64,000 nt of DNA from Sipunculus nudus (taxonomy: Eukaryota > Annelida > Sipuncula > Golfingiida > Sipunculidae), in contig CM049306.1 in assembly GCA_026874595.1 (NCBI GenBank), forward strand, positions 83,354,142-83,418,141, read 5' to 3'. Of this stretch, positions 47,284-59,059 are shown piece by piece (the first letter of the stretch is position 1; every line of letters begins with the position of its first letter). Position numbers and translations under genes: made by a program. The notes below the pieces were generated by a model. It was not told where the DNA came from. It did not search any database and saw nothing but the letters and a program-made list of their open reading frames with translations.

Positions 47284-50200
47284 TCTTTTCATATTTTTAT
47301 ATCACTATTTAAAAATGAATGTGAAAGTGAAACTTCAAATTTGCAACACTTTTTTTTATTTTCATTAATTCACATAAAATCTTGGCTTAATATAATTTAT
47401 TTAGTTTATCATAAAATATAATACCAGGATATTATTTTATCATTATAGGGGGATTTTAATATAACTGTGATCAGTATGGGGAATTCCGAGACTTTCAGGG
47501 GTATTCCGATATTCAGGTAGATCCCATGCATATAATTTGACATTGCCCTTTGGTCTGATTCCATAAACAATATTGGTGCAAAAAAAAACCAACATAAAGA
47601 ACCTATCTGCCACATAGTGGCAAAATATTTAAGCCTTTCAGCCACTGCAGGTTTAACTTGCCCAGGGTTATAGTTAGACAAATTTGAGTGCCGGCTAAAT
47701 AGCGAATCAAGCGGAGGAGGCCATGGGAGGGGGTGGGGGGGGGGGGGGGGGGGGTCCAAGTGCCCCTAGTGGGGTCGAGGGGCATAGTCCTGATGGGGGG
47801 GCAGCTGATGGGACAGCTCCTGGGTTTTATATTTTTAAATGTGATTGGAAGGCTCTCAGAAACTGACATTTTCATATAAATTAATGTCTGGGCTTAAATT
47901 ACTCGCGAAAAGGGGGCAGTGGTGGCGGAATAGACTACATGTAGGGTTCACGCCGAGATTTTTCTCAGCGTAGCTACTGTTGAATAAAAACGTGTAAAGG
48001 GGGGTCATGGGGCGGAGCCCCCCCCCCCCCCCCCCGGGAGCTGAAAGCCATTAAGGATTCCAGTAGACAACAGATTGCTATAAGTAGCCGATCTAATCGG
48101 GCAAATAAAGCCATATTTATACAATACAATTACTAATGTAATCGGTCAAATATTATGGCCACGATCCGGGCCATTTTTCTTAGGCGACCTTTTTGGGCTT
48201 CATACTTATATGTCCCTTGCGATGGATTCACCCATTTGTAAAAAAAAAAAAAAATGTAAGAACATTTAATACTGCGCTGGAAACTTTCAAATTCGAACTT
48301 CGAGAAGCCATGGTAACCAGTCACGGTAGCAAGTGGGTATCACAGAAGTGGTATTAACAGAATAACATAACATTTAGCGAATGCTTTGTTATTGTGAGAA
48401 CAAGCTTTCGAGCTGTCAGAACAGGCCGAGGACGTACGTCTGCCCATTTTTATGAGTCATTCTCGCGGATAAAAAGTATAAGCTGCAAATCGTGCAAGAC
48501 CCGATTAACCTTTGATGTTCATAATACTTACACTTGTCGAACGATAATAATATGAAAAAGTTGTTTAAGCGGTGCATAGGTGGCCGTCAGCTGACATCAT
48601 ATTTGAACATTGACTCAGATTTCTGAATATCTCTATTTAAATGAATTGATAGGAAATAATGAAAAAAAAAAAAAAACTTGCGTGGATGTTTTCCAATAAA
48701 TTGTGCCCTTTTATCTTTGGTTTTCGATTGTTAATACATTAACTTTAAGATTAAATCGCTATCATACGTTCACGACCCAATTACCTCCGCATCAGCTTAT
48801 GATTTCTCTCGGCTCAACCGCCGATGAAGCACTGAAACATACAGGCGTATGCAAACTACACGTATGCAAATGAGTACGTGGTCGACGAGGTCATAGGAAC
48901 GAACCAATAACAAAGTTTTATTGTGACCTGATTGATTATGCTGTCTAGCGTCGACAGAAAAGAGCAACCCGTTAAACTGGAACTTTCTGGACCTTAACTC
49001 CGCAATTAGCCAATCGCAGAGGGGATTCCGGGGTATTCCCAATATCATCACGCATAAATTATGATAATTTATAATACTGTAAGTCTAGTTCAGCGAACGG
49101 CCTTGAGCATGGGTTGCGCGAGGGAGTTGCAGGCCCGAATCGGATTATAAACCAAGTGCGGACAGCAAAACTCATTAGGCTTTCGTAAAGCGAATTACAG
49201 TACGGATGCAAAACGGGCTACTTCGAGACTCAAGTAAACCGGTTTAGTATATTCCGGTTTAGGTGCGAACCAAATGCGGATACGGCCAAAGTAAACCTAA
49301 CTGATGCAGATTAGTGGCCCAGTGCGGACAGAGTAAACGGATTTACGATCCGGGTTATTTGCTAGTGCGGATACGGAAGAGGTCTCTACAGACCTGCAAG
49401 AACAAAAATAGTATGAATCGTAGACAAACATTACCTAGCCATACAAATTATTTCGGCCTTCTGTCCTTGAATTGTTCACTGAAAATTTTATTTTAATATA
49501 ATTAACGCGGATGAATATTATATGGTGCAAATTATGTGAATTAAAGAAATGCATAGACCTAGGCCACACTAAAAAAAATATTAATATATTTATCGTAATG
49601 TTCAAATTATAAATACACTCATGTTAAATTTGACTTAACTACACTGCACGTGGAGGGTCGTCCTTGACAGAATTTTATTTTATAAGCAATTGGCTTACCC
49701 GCTTACGGATAACCGTGACCATAAACTTCTACTTATACGTTCAGTATAGGCCTAATAGTGCATCAGTAGAGTCAATTTTTCTTCGGGGGGGGGGGGGGGG
49801 GGGGGTTGACTCGCAGGCGTTAGGGGAGGGGGTTATTCAAAATTGGGACCTTTTATATAAACACACACACACAAACACACCCACGCACACACACACACAT
49901 ATATAGACACACATATTTACGTGCACCTTTTATTGTATTGTATGATATATTTCAAAATTATTACAATAAAGTGAACGGTTTTAAAAAGTTAGTATGTATA
50001 GAGTATATAATTAATGTGATTCTAAACCATTTTTAAGATAGGCCTAAGCCTATATAACATTCTATAGTATACCAAAGTCTATAAGTCTAATTAATAGTAT
50101 ATTTCATTTCAATATATAGATATTATTCTCTGAATATCGGGGGGGGGGATTAAATTGACCATCCCCCCTCCCCTTTTCTAAAATGTGGGGGTATATACAG

Positions 50201-50400
50201 GCCTACCCAATCCTACCCCCCCCCCCCCCACCCCACCCCAAGGCCATTTCTATATTGACGCCCCTGCACAGCATTATATAATATACAAAGAATTAAGATG
50301 TCCATGATTCTGTGTGATTAAATCTACTCAGCCAATTAACGCAGTACTCCTGATAGAGCTAACTACCCAAACAATTGCCTATATTTGTGTGTTCAATGAG
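47284..50400. other. Intergenic region upstream of exportin-7, homopolymer-rich
   Basis: No gene recognised. It contains poly-G at 47735-47754 and 49783-49805, poly-C at 48019-48037 and an (AC)n run at 49861-49898. A reiterated TGCGGACAG / TGCGGATACGG motif lies at 49155-49380. Proline-rich minus-strand frames near 47700 are artefacts of the poly-G tract. Confidence 0.55.
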
Positions 50401-50589
50401 CTGTATTAAATAGATCGCATCTGTCAACTTCTGAGACCGGCGACACAGGCACGGGAACACAACGAATTAAGTTTTGCACACGGCTCGCTTTGCATAAACA
50501 CTCTCCATGCATCTGCTCATCTCTTGCAAAGCGTGACCTCAAATGCCTTTAAGTCTGGAGAGTAGGACATGGCATGAGGCAAAACAAAG
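50401..50589 (+). promoter_or_regulatory. Probable exportin-7 promoter and 5' leader
   Basis: CpG-richer sequence before the start codon, e.g. GAGACCGGCGACACAGGCAC (50432 on). Two upstream ATGs lie at 50569 (ATGGCATGA, a two-codon frame) and 50574 (out of frame, overlapping the real start). The start itself, AAAGATGGCGGA, resembles the TISU element of very short leaders; if so, the upstream ATGs would not be transcribed. Confidence 0.35.
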
Positions 50590-50604
50590 ATGGCGGACGA
50601 ACAG
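50590..50604 (+). CDS. XPO7: Exportin-7, coding exon 1 (MADEQ)
   Basis: ATGGCGGACGAACAG is followed at once by a strong donor GTGAGT, giving MADEQ in phase 0. Human exportin-7 also starts MAD with a very short distance to the conserved LCKQLYET segment encoded by the next exon. The joined protein reads MADEQ then [18 protein letters not shown]. The exon is only 15 coding bases, so it is recognised from the donor, the initiator context and the fit with exon 2. Intron 1 is about 11 kb and full of repeats. Confidence 0.85.
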
Positions 50605-52472
50605 GTGAGTTCGTTGAACCCGATGATGCCGAATGACAAATCAAGTTAACTCGATTCAGCAATGAGATGACAGTTGTGCACGAATGTAGATAAACCGAAA
50701 CCTTTTATGCCCATCGCAGTTAGTTATGTATACATTCAACACGGGGCTATTTTTCTGGATGTTTGCTTACCGGTTCAATTCACGCGGGCTTTCTTCAGAA
50801 AGCCGTACAACTGTTTCTTTTTCCGGTCAGTCGGGAATCCCTTCTCGCGACAAAATTGTGTATAATGTCATCTTGCTTGCTGAAAGCACTCTCCGTTGAA
50901 TATTTTCTCAACAACTTGTCAAAACAGTAGACGGATATCTTTATATTCTTTCAAGTCTAAATTACAATCTTAAACAAATTTGAGTGCAAATGTTGCCCTT
51001 TCTTGACATTAATTTGACAGATTCCGCGGTCACCAGCCAGGTGTTGACAGCACTGGTTCTATTTACTAGCGCAGACCTGCTAAATACTGTAAAGAACAGT
51101 CCAAAGGCGAGGGGGTGTATCGGACTCTCACGTACGCCCTTTTTCCAGTTGCTGTTTTGACATGAGATAACACCATGGCCAAGAAGCGAACGCACAGCTT
51201 AATCTAGAAGTGAAAATGCATAGTTTAGTATAAAAATAAATGGCACATACAGAATATTATGGGTTGTGAAAATAATAATTTTCATCTTTGGTTGGTGATC
51301 TGATTGGTAGGAATGATTTTTCTCTGCTAATGCTGATCATGACAGGATGGGGAGGGTATATATATACATTTGCTGATCAGCGTTTTCTGTTTCTGTCTGG
51401 CCTAAATGAAACTGATTTGTGTGCTGGCATATGAGCTCAACAAGCATTGCCTCATTAAAGTAGGAGCCCAATATATGTATACAAAGTTTATTTTTGTTAT
51501 ACAGTGTGATGATCAGTGAAATATATACCGGTACCTTCCCTGAAATACCAGTTGGCCCATTTGATCATAATGCTTCTCAGAAGGTTCACAATCACATCAC
51601 TTGTCCTTACAGATTGCAAAGAGCTAGGCCTTCATGTGAAAAGAGGAATAATATCAATACTTTAAGATTAAATGACCTGTCAGCCAAGGAATTTGGTTTT
51701 CACATTGTGCCTGTCAAAAACTAAAATTTGTCTTTTCTTGTTTGTTCCACTAGGTAATATAATACTTTTATTAAGCTATTTAGTTTGCAGCTCTTACAAG
51801 ATGTTTTTTGACCAAAAAGAGAAAATATTTTGCAAAATTTTCCTTCAGAATAAGAAAATACTTTGTGGTTTTACTGAATATAAATGTATAATGTCCAGTT
51901 CATACAGCTTCCAGTCTGTGATCCTTGTATTTTTTGTGGAGGGTCATTTTTGTAATTTGAATCATCTAATGCTCAAGTGGATGAGCAGATTTGGGAGAAG
52001 GAACTGAGATCAGGTTGTGTGTCAATTACCAGCACTGCCCGCCATCCAAACCAAGAGCATAAACATTGTAGCTAGGTCAATGGCCAGCAGTATATCACTT
52101 TGATTACAACCTTAGGTGCATTTGTGTAATAATTGATTAATCCATTGTGCTTAATAATGGTGTGGCTGTCAAACTCATGATGGGTCAGTGCAATGCCCAT
52201 GAAAGCATCCATTCATTGAAGTTATGAAGTACAAGGGAATAAATAATGAAACATAAACAGAAGATTACCCTGGACTTACTTTCCAGTTTAGTTTCACCTG
52301 TTAAAATTCCTGTTGTAAATTTTAAGCTATAGTGTCATGCTACAGCTAAGCATCATGACCTAAGGTTCACTTTTCCTAAAGACATGGGCAGCATTCATTT
52401 ATTCCTTTTTAATAATATATTCTGAGATTCTGCTGTAACTGATAATTCCATATTAAAGGTGATATACATTTT
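50605..52472. other. Start of exportin-7 intron 1, nothing recognised
   Basis: Non-coding. The longest frames (up to 111 codons) have no family match and no flanking splice pattern. Confidence 0.5.
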
Positions 52473-53845
52473 AGCTCAGCTGACTGAAGGTCAACTGAGG
52501 TATAGGAATGACGCTTTGTCCGTAGTCTGTCGCTGCGTCTAGGTGTCCGTTAGCACAGCACAAATTGTAACCCCTGAACCTGGAAACTTCTCAGTGAATA
52601 TCCAGGGAGGCCAATATAAATCTCCCTTGAAACCCTAAATAAGGTCAGTGCGACCTATATTCTTGTGGCAATGGGGCTTGTTATTACCCCCACCCCAGAA
52701 TAATTGAAAATTTGGTGGTGCCATCTGCCTTTTTAGCTCAGCTGACTTTCAGTCATGCTGGGCTATAGTGATGGGTCTTTGTCCGGCGTCCTTCCGGCCG
52801 GCCGGCCGGCCGTCCGCTAGCAGGGCACAAATCGTAATCGTAGAGGCTAGGGCCATGAACCCTATGCAGTCTTAGAGGTTATAAAAAGATCTCCTTGCAA
52901 ACCTGAAATTAGGTCACTGCGACCTATATTCTCGAAGTTATGGGGTGTGTTTGCACCCCCCAGAAATAACTCTTTGAGACAAATTTTCATCCCAAACCTT
53001 CCATCTTTCACATACAGCTCACCTACCAACAGGGGAAGAACCATAATTTTTTTTAGGTCAAAAGGTCAAAGGTCAAGGTCACAGGAGCCTCTTCTTTGAA
53101 AAGCCTGTGGATGCATTTTAAGCCAACCCTTTCATCCCAATTCTTTGATCTTTCACATATAGCCCACCTACTAAGTTGGAGAAGAATCCTATAGATTTTG
53201 AGGTCACAAGGTCAAAGGTCAGGGTCACAGGATCCACTTCTTTGAAAAGGTAGTGGACACATTTCAAGCTAGACTTTTCATTCCAAACCTTCCAGCACTG
53301 ATATCGCTTCTCTGCCAACAGGGGAAAAGACCTGTTGATTTTGAGGTCAAAGGTCAAGTTCACAGCACCCACTTCTTGCGTGGAGTCATTTTCAGGCAAA
53401 CTTTTCAATCTGTACCTTCCATCTGTCATATATGGCTTACCTACCAATAAGGGAAGAAGCCTATTGATGTTGAGGTCAAAAAGTCAAAGGTCAAGGTCAC
53501 AATATTTAATTGTTCTAAATGCTTGTGAGCATATTTCAAGTGTAACTGTTCAACCCAAACCTTCAGTCTTTCACATATGCCACATCTATGCATCACTCAG
53601 TTTGACTCAAACTTCATATTTATGGGTCTTTTTGCTTGAATAAATAACTTATTGATTCTGGGGTCAGCTGGTCAGCAGGTTGAAGGTTGCAGGTCAAAGT
53701 TATTCACCCATTGGTTGCCAAGTAATTACACCAGATTTAAGTGGTCAGTAGTTACCCATCATTTAGAAAGAATCCAGTTGATATATGGGCAAAAGGCCAA
53801 GGTCATAGGTCAGGGATGTTCACAATTACTTATTTTATGATCATC
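52473..53845 (+). mobile_element. AGCTCAGCTGAC-headed repeats with a 140-bp array rich in AGGTCA
   Basis: Two heads, TTTTAGCTCAGCTGACTGAA (52470s) and TTTTAGCTCAGCTGACTTTC (52731), lie close together; the second is followed by GGCCGGCCGGCCGGCCGTCC. From about 52980 to 53600 there are four to five tandem units of 130-146 bp. Each has a TTTCATCCCAAACCTTCCAT-like segment, a GGGGAAGAA segment and a block of AGGTCA half-sites. Non-coding. Confidence 0.7.
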
Positions 53846-55150
53846 TCTATTTTTCTTGTATATATAACCATCCCACTCCAGCTGGTACATCTCCCTGTGT
53901 GGCTGTAATTGTGAGTGACACTGGTGACATATGACTCCCTTTTGTAACAGCCTATTAAGTGACAAGGCTCAGTGACAAGTACCTAGTTACTTCATAACAA
54001 AAACACTGTTGTCAGAATGCTTCAGCAAGGCATTAAGACTATGAGAGTATAGTATTAAGGTTTAGCTACTGATTTATAAGATGATGGGAACATTTTGCAG
54101 TTTATTTTATGGAATCCTAGCAATAAACTTAGTTTCCTAGATATCTGAATATTTTAATATATATCACCACATATAAAAGCAAGTGTTTGTTCTCATAATA
54201 TGTGGATGTGTACCTTGATTTAGGATGGCTTTTTGTTTTATTTCAAGACTCTTAGTCATGCTTTCTGCATTTCTTTTCTTTCAGGTTTGGCAGTTTACCT
54301 ACCCTGCTGACCCCATTGAAAAGCAGAGTGATAATAAAAATATTGGACTTACACTTTTTACAATTGCATATCTATAAATCTGATATGAGTGCCTGGACAT
54401 GCCTTTTGAATTATTTTGGGCATTTATTACTGGATAATTTGCCCCAAGTTTGGTCTCTTATTGGAGAATGTGGGATATCAAATGTCATACTTGTCAGAAA
54501 TCCATTATGTCTGCCAGTTAGCCACCTTAGAAACTCTTTCTTCAGGGCAGTTTCAGTAATTTTTCTTTAATGTTTGGTCCGATTTAGAGAATGTTTGTTG
54601 TCTGATTTCAGACTTGTCAGAAGTCAATTTGGCCACCAGGCAACCATCTTTTAATTCCTTTTGATCATATTATCTCAAGAACAGTTAAAGTGAATGCAGT
54701 TGGATGTATATTTATGTAAATTTGTAAAGGATTGGGTCAAATATTTCTGAATAAATATTACCATCATTTATAAAAGTGCAGTACAGTTGGCTTGTTTTGA
54801 ATAAAAATTCATACAGAAGCACATGTTTCTCAATAATTCTTGCATGTATTTCCTTGATTTTTGCTATATATTTTGATCTTATATTTGCCCTTTGTGGTGT
54901 TCCTTTTGAGACTGACAGGTTTCAAGCAAGCTGTTGGAATAGTTCCTGATAGCTTAACAATCATGCATTTTCCTCAGACCATCAATTCACTGTGTTTTAA
55001 CCAGACATAGGTGATATATATTTCTGTTGTCATAGAAAATTTTCAACAAATTAGCAAATTGGTTCTTCAAAATTTGACTGGAAGTTGTGAATCTCAGTCC
55101 ATGATGTCACAGGTCATGCTTGGCAGCTGAGCGTCATGACCCATGGGTCA
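53846..55150. other. Exportin-7 intron 1, diffuse repeat tail
   Basis: Non-coding. Near 55118-55150 a GCTGAGCGTCATGACCCATG plus GGTCAC tail appears, related to the fragments at 52345 and 61105. This tail seems to mark the 3' end of the repeat family headed at 52473. Confidence 0.4.
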
Positions 55151-55288
55151 CTTGTTCTGTTTTTGTACTGAACCCGTGAGCTTATGTGATGGTGCGGCGT
55201 CGTGCGTCATCTGTATGTTAACAATAGCTATCTCAAAAATGGCAGGAGCTAGCATCACAAAATTTGTTTAAAAAAATTAGTTATCTTA

Positions 55289-56323
55289 GGGTTGGCAAGT
55301 TTCTGCCATTGCGATTTCTGCCATGGTTTTCTGCCCGGCAATTGCCAGGCGGCAAAAATACTTTTCTGCCCTTATTTCTGCCCTTAGGGCAGAAATACCC
55401 TGAAACTGCGGTAAACATATTTTAAAAAAAGAGCAACTACATAAAGAAGGAGGATAAAGATAACTATTTGTGACATTAAACAGTATCAAATAAATGACAT
55501 GTTTGTAATTGACTATTGTATCTAGTGAGATTAGTACATCACTAATTAGCTACAGCCATGCACATCATCACTCCCCTTGCCCCAGTCCTGTATTGAGCTG
55601 TTGTAATAACAAACAGGGGAAAGCAATACAATAGCCATGTGATGGGCATTTTAGGCAATTTAGCAATGGGAAGTTTAGGCAGGTTAACCATGATAAGTGG
55701 ACACTGAGCAGGTAATTCACCTTATATAATGATACTTGAGGATTACTGATAATCATTCACTTGAACACTTCTACTGGACACATTGTCATTAGGCTGTGTA
55801 AGTAATCATGTTCAAAGGTGGAAGAAAGAAAAACCCTATATGGGTACATTTCCTTGAGGTTGAGGTTAATGGTAAAACCCTAGCTGAATGCAGCAACTGT
55901 GGAAACAGACAATTACCTAAACCATACAGACTCAGAGAACATTATAAAAAAATGTGTTGCCTCTGAACAGCCACCTCCATCAAAAAGGAAAAGAGAGGAC
56001 TCTTTCCCAATGGATAATGAAAAGTGTATTGTAACAACTCCATCAGCTGATGCCAAACTACAGCCAGAGGTGACTGACAGCTACATACGCACCAGTTCAT
56101 CAACAAAGACGTTACTTGATAAAGAGATAGCCAAACTGTTCTTTGCATGCAATATTCCATTTGCTGTTGCTGATAAATCTTATATAGATAACCCCTTGCC
56201 ATATGTAGCAATTTCTGTCTTATCTATCTGCCATTTCTGCTGGGCAGAAACTATTTCTGCCCGCCTATTTCTGCCCTGGGCAGGGCAGAAATACCAATCT
56301 GCCCGGCAGAAAACCGACCCAAC
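55289..56323 (+). mobile_element. hAT-like 1.03-kb element with TTTCTGCC termini and a BED-finger gene fragment
   Basis: The target duplication is TTATCTTA (55281-55288) and TTATCTAA (56324-56331), 7 of 8 matching. The left end is GGGTTGGCAAGTTTCTGCC; the right end, inverted, is GTTGGGTCGGTTTTCTGCC. Both ends contain reiterated TTTCTGCC blocks and GGGCAGAAAT. Inside is the N-terminal piece of a transposase with a BED-type finger. An internal deletion derivative is the likeliest origin. Confidence 0.75.
55808..56211 (+). pseudogene. N-terminal fragment of a BED-finger transposase
   Basis: An ATG at 55808 opens a frame containing KKNPIWVHFLEVEVNGKTLA, CSNCGN and LREHYKK. This is the W-F...C-x2-C...H-x4-C layout of a BED zinc finger. 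A 1-bp shift in the A-run at about 55949-55956 separates the last finger Cys (KKCVASEQPPPSKRKRED). Beyond it a second frame runs on through TKTLLDKEIAKLFFACNIPF. The catalytic domain is missing; the sequence gives way to the terminal TTTCTGCC repeats. Confidence 0.65.
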
Positions 56324-56560
56324 TTATCTAACAAATTCTATTGGATTTTGCTTTTTTTCTTGGCTAGCTGCATTTTCTTAGATTTTATAGGGAAAAAGCT
56401 AAAAAAACATTTAAAAATGTTCTTCTCCAAAACTATGCTGCCAAATTGTTGGTTCATCTGTCCCAATAATCCTCCCTGGCAAAATGAACATATCCAAAAT
56501 ATCCTGACTGATACATCCTAGTATTAAGATGTCCTAGTCCAAAACGTGCAGGTTCAAAAG

Positions 56561-57269
56561 GTCCATTTTGCTGAAATCATAATGAAAAAGGTAGATATGC
56601 AGGACATAAGAGGATCAATATTAAATTTTAAGAATAAACCTCCATTCATACCCCAAACTTTGCACAGGTTCGCATTAGGACTGTAGGCCTTGTTTAATGA
56701 TATTTGCTATTTTTGAGACTGTCAAATGATTGCAATCATGCCAGTTTCCCAGCTGTGGTTTCACCTGATGTCCTGAAACCAGGTATGTTTTATGAACATG
56801 ACTAGATCCTTTAGTTGCAGAGGACTGGTGGTGCCAGCTTTTTTCTCCTATCAGATCACAGCAATGTCAGTATTTAGATGTGATGTTATCGAGTGATGCA
56901 TTTATTGATAATAATTAGTTTCTTCAGTTCATGAAGACTGGTGGCACCACATAGTTTTAGCTTACCTGTGAGTGTATGCGATGGTATGGCATTGTCCATC
57001 ATCTGTTGTCCATCATACCATCAACAATGATATAAAAAGGAAAGGTTACAGCATATATCATGAAATTTGATTTGGGGCAGATAAGATTTATATAATCACT
57101 TTTGTGTTTTGTGCACCCATGCCTGTGATTTCATCTATGGTCCCAAAACTTGGTCTGTTCATTGATCGGAATTGCATACTCAATAGTAATCACCCTGTTC
57201 GTCCTTCTGTTTACCTGGCTGGTCATCCCTCCATACACTGATTATTGTATCTGCCAAAACAGAGTTTTG
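56561..57269. other. Exportin-7 intron 1, with a partial family D copy
   Basis: A family D head variant, ACCTGTGAGTGTATGCGATG, begins near 56965. The rest is non-coding. Confidence 0.4.
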
Positions 57270-58330
57270 CGGATTCTATGTTTTCAGCCCACCGCCGCTG
57301 CCGCATAGGTGTCCAGAGAACTCCTCCGTAACCGCTGGGCGGAATTTCACGAAACCTGGGAATATGTTCGGGTCACATGTGAACTGCTGCGCCCTCATTT
57401 TTGGTTGACCTCTGACCTTTCTTCTCTGCCCAGCATCCATTTGTGTGTCTGTTTCCACACATAAACCCACATCTGGGGAACCGTTTGACCGATCATCTGT
57501 TCATTTGCCTTGGGATAAATTCACTCATATTTTGGCAATGGTTTAAATTATACACTTAAAATTTTTCATGTGTATACATCCTGGACAGCTTTCTTGATTT
57601 TATGACAGGTTGTGCCACCTACATTCATGTTAACGCTGCAGACATCAAAGCTCATATCTCGGGAACCCTTAGACTGATTGGGGCAAAATTTTGCATGTGT
57701 ATAGATCTGACATAGCTCTTTATCATACGCAATTCTGGTGGCGCCACCTGCAGCCATTTTTGCACAGGGTCCGTCTTTTTGTCTGCCGTGGGTTATAGTC
57801 ACTCAATTTCGACAGTGGTTTGACATATCTGCCGAAAATTTTGCATGTTTTTACATCTTGGATAGCTTTCTTGATTTTGTGGCAGGTGGCGCCACCTACA
57901 TTAATGTTTATGCTGCAGACATTCAGGCTTATATCTCAGGACTGGTTTGACATATCCCCCTGAAATTTTGCATATGTATAGGTCTGACATAGCTCTTAAT
58001 CATACACAAAATTGGTGGCGCCACCTGCCACCATTTTTAAAGTGTCCTTCTGTTTTTCTGCTGTGGTATAAAATCACTCATATACAAGAAGTGGTTTGTC
58101 TTATCTGCCTAAAATTTTGCATATGTATACAACTTGGGCAGCATTCTGGATTTTGTTCTAGGTGGCACAACCTGCATGCACATTTCAGCTGCAGACATCC
58201 ATGCTAATATGCAACACACCTCACTCAATTTCCCCTTGCCACTCAATCCATGCCTCACTTCACCCGTCATACTCTGATTTCGGCAGATACACGTAGTTGC
58301 TTGTCGACTACCCGTATTCTAGTTTGTTTC
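57270..58330 (+). mobile_element. Family C repeat, copy 2 (longest)
   Basis: Five or six tandem units of about 150 bp hold GGTGGCGCCACCTGC (palindromic core GGTGGCGCCACC) and CTGAAATTTTGCATATGTAT. It ends TTTCGGCAGATACACGTAGT and CTACCCGTATT. Same tail as the copy at 46660-47283. Lies in exportin-7 intron 1. Confidence 0.8.
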
Positions 58331-59059
58331 CTGATAATAACCTCAGGTTGGATTAACATATGGATTTCAAACTTGACTTATGTATGGGCCAGCACTAAAG
58401 CAAGAAATTTACCAATTTTGGGGTCATTAGGCCATCCTTAAAAATTTCTGTGTTTGGGCTTACATTGGTCCAAAAAAAGTCATCAGGTAGGGAGGAAAAA
58501 AATATTTTTTTAAAGGAGGATCTGGAGTTTCCTACACCTTTTTTTACCGGATATTAGCATATGCGAGGTTTATGTCAAATAACATATTCGTACTCCATTC
58601 ATTCCTTGCCTCGATACCATTGAAACATGCACAACAAGGTATCTCTGAACAGATTTTGTGTTTTATTACAGGCTTAAAATCCTGTACTTGGGTTTAAAAT
58701 GTTTTAGTACATGCTTTGAACATGTACATGTCAAACATTCACGTATTTGAAAAATTATCAAGTACTTTTCCAATAATGGTCAAGCATGTTATCATGGAAG
58801 CATTATAACTGATGTATATCCCACTGCACAGGTTCTCATTAGGCCTGTAAGCCTATTTCTGGATCTCACATGAATTTGCAGACAATTTTATTTTGTGTTG
58901 TATGCGAGGGCCAGAATTGTAGGAATGAGTGCAGTTTGAGATTTCCTTTGCAAGTGAAGAGGTATAATTAAGAAGAACGGTAATAAATGAACTCTTTAGT
59001 AATAGTCAATGCCTAATAAGGTAGTAGAATATATAAAATGTTAATATAAATATATGTAA
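58331..59059. other. Exportin-7 intron 1, nothing recognised
   Basis: Non-coding, AT-rich. CACAGGTTCTCATTAGGCCTG (58829) recurs as CACAGGTTTATATTAGGCCTG (63579) and CACAGGTTCGCATTAGGACTG (56664), so it belongs to an undefined repeat. Confidence 0.4.

Larger units (their letters stand above)
55160..56560 (+). mobile_element. Family D repeat, split by a 1-kb hAT-like element
   Basis: The head is AACCCGTGAGCTTATGTGAT (55168). The body continues GGCAGGAGCTAGCATCAC, then is interrupted at 55289 and resumes after 56331 with GATTTTATAGGGAAAAAGCT. The uninterrupted copy at 62509 shows the same order without the insert. Confidence 0.75.

Noticed and set aside
47409-47875. Proline-rich minus-strand frames
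   Set aside because: Created by the poly-G tract at 47735-47754.
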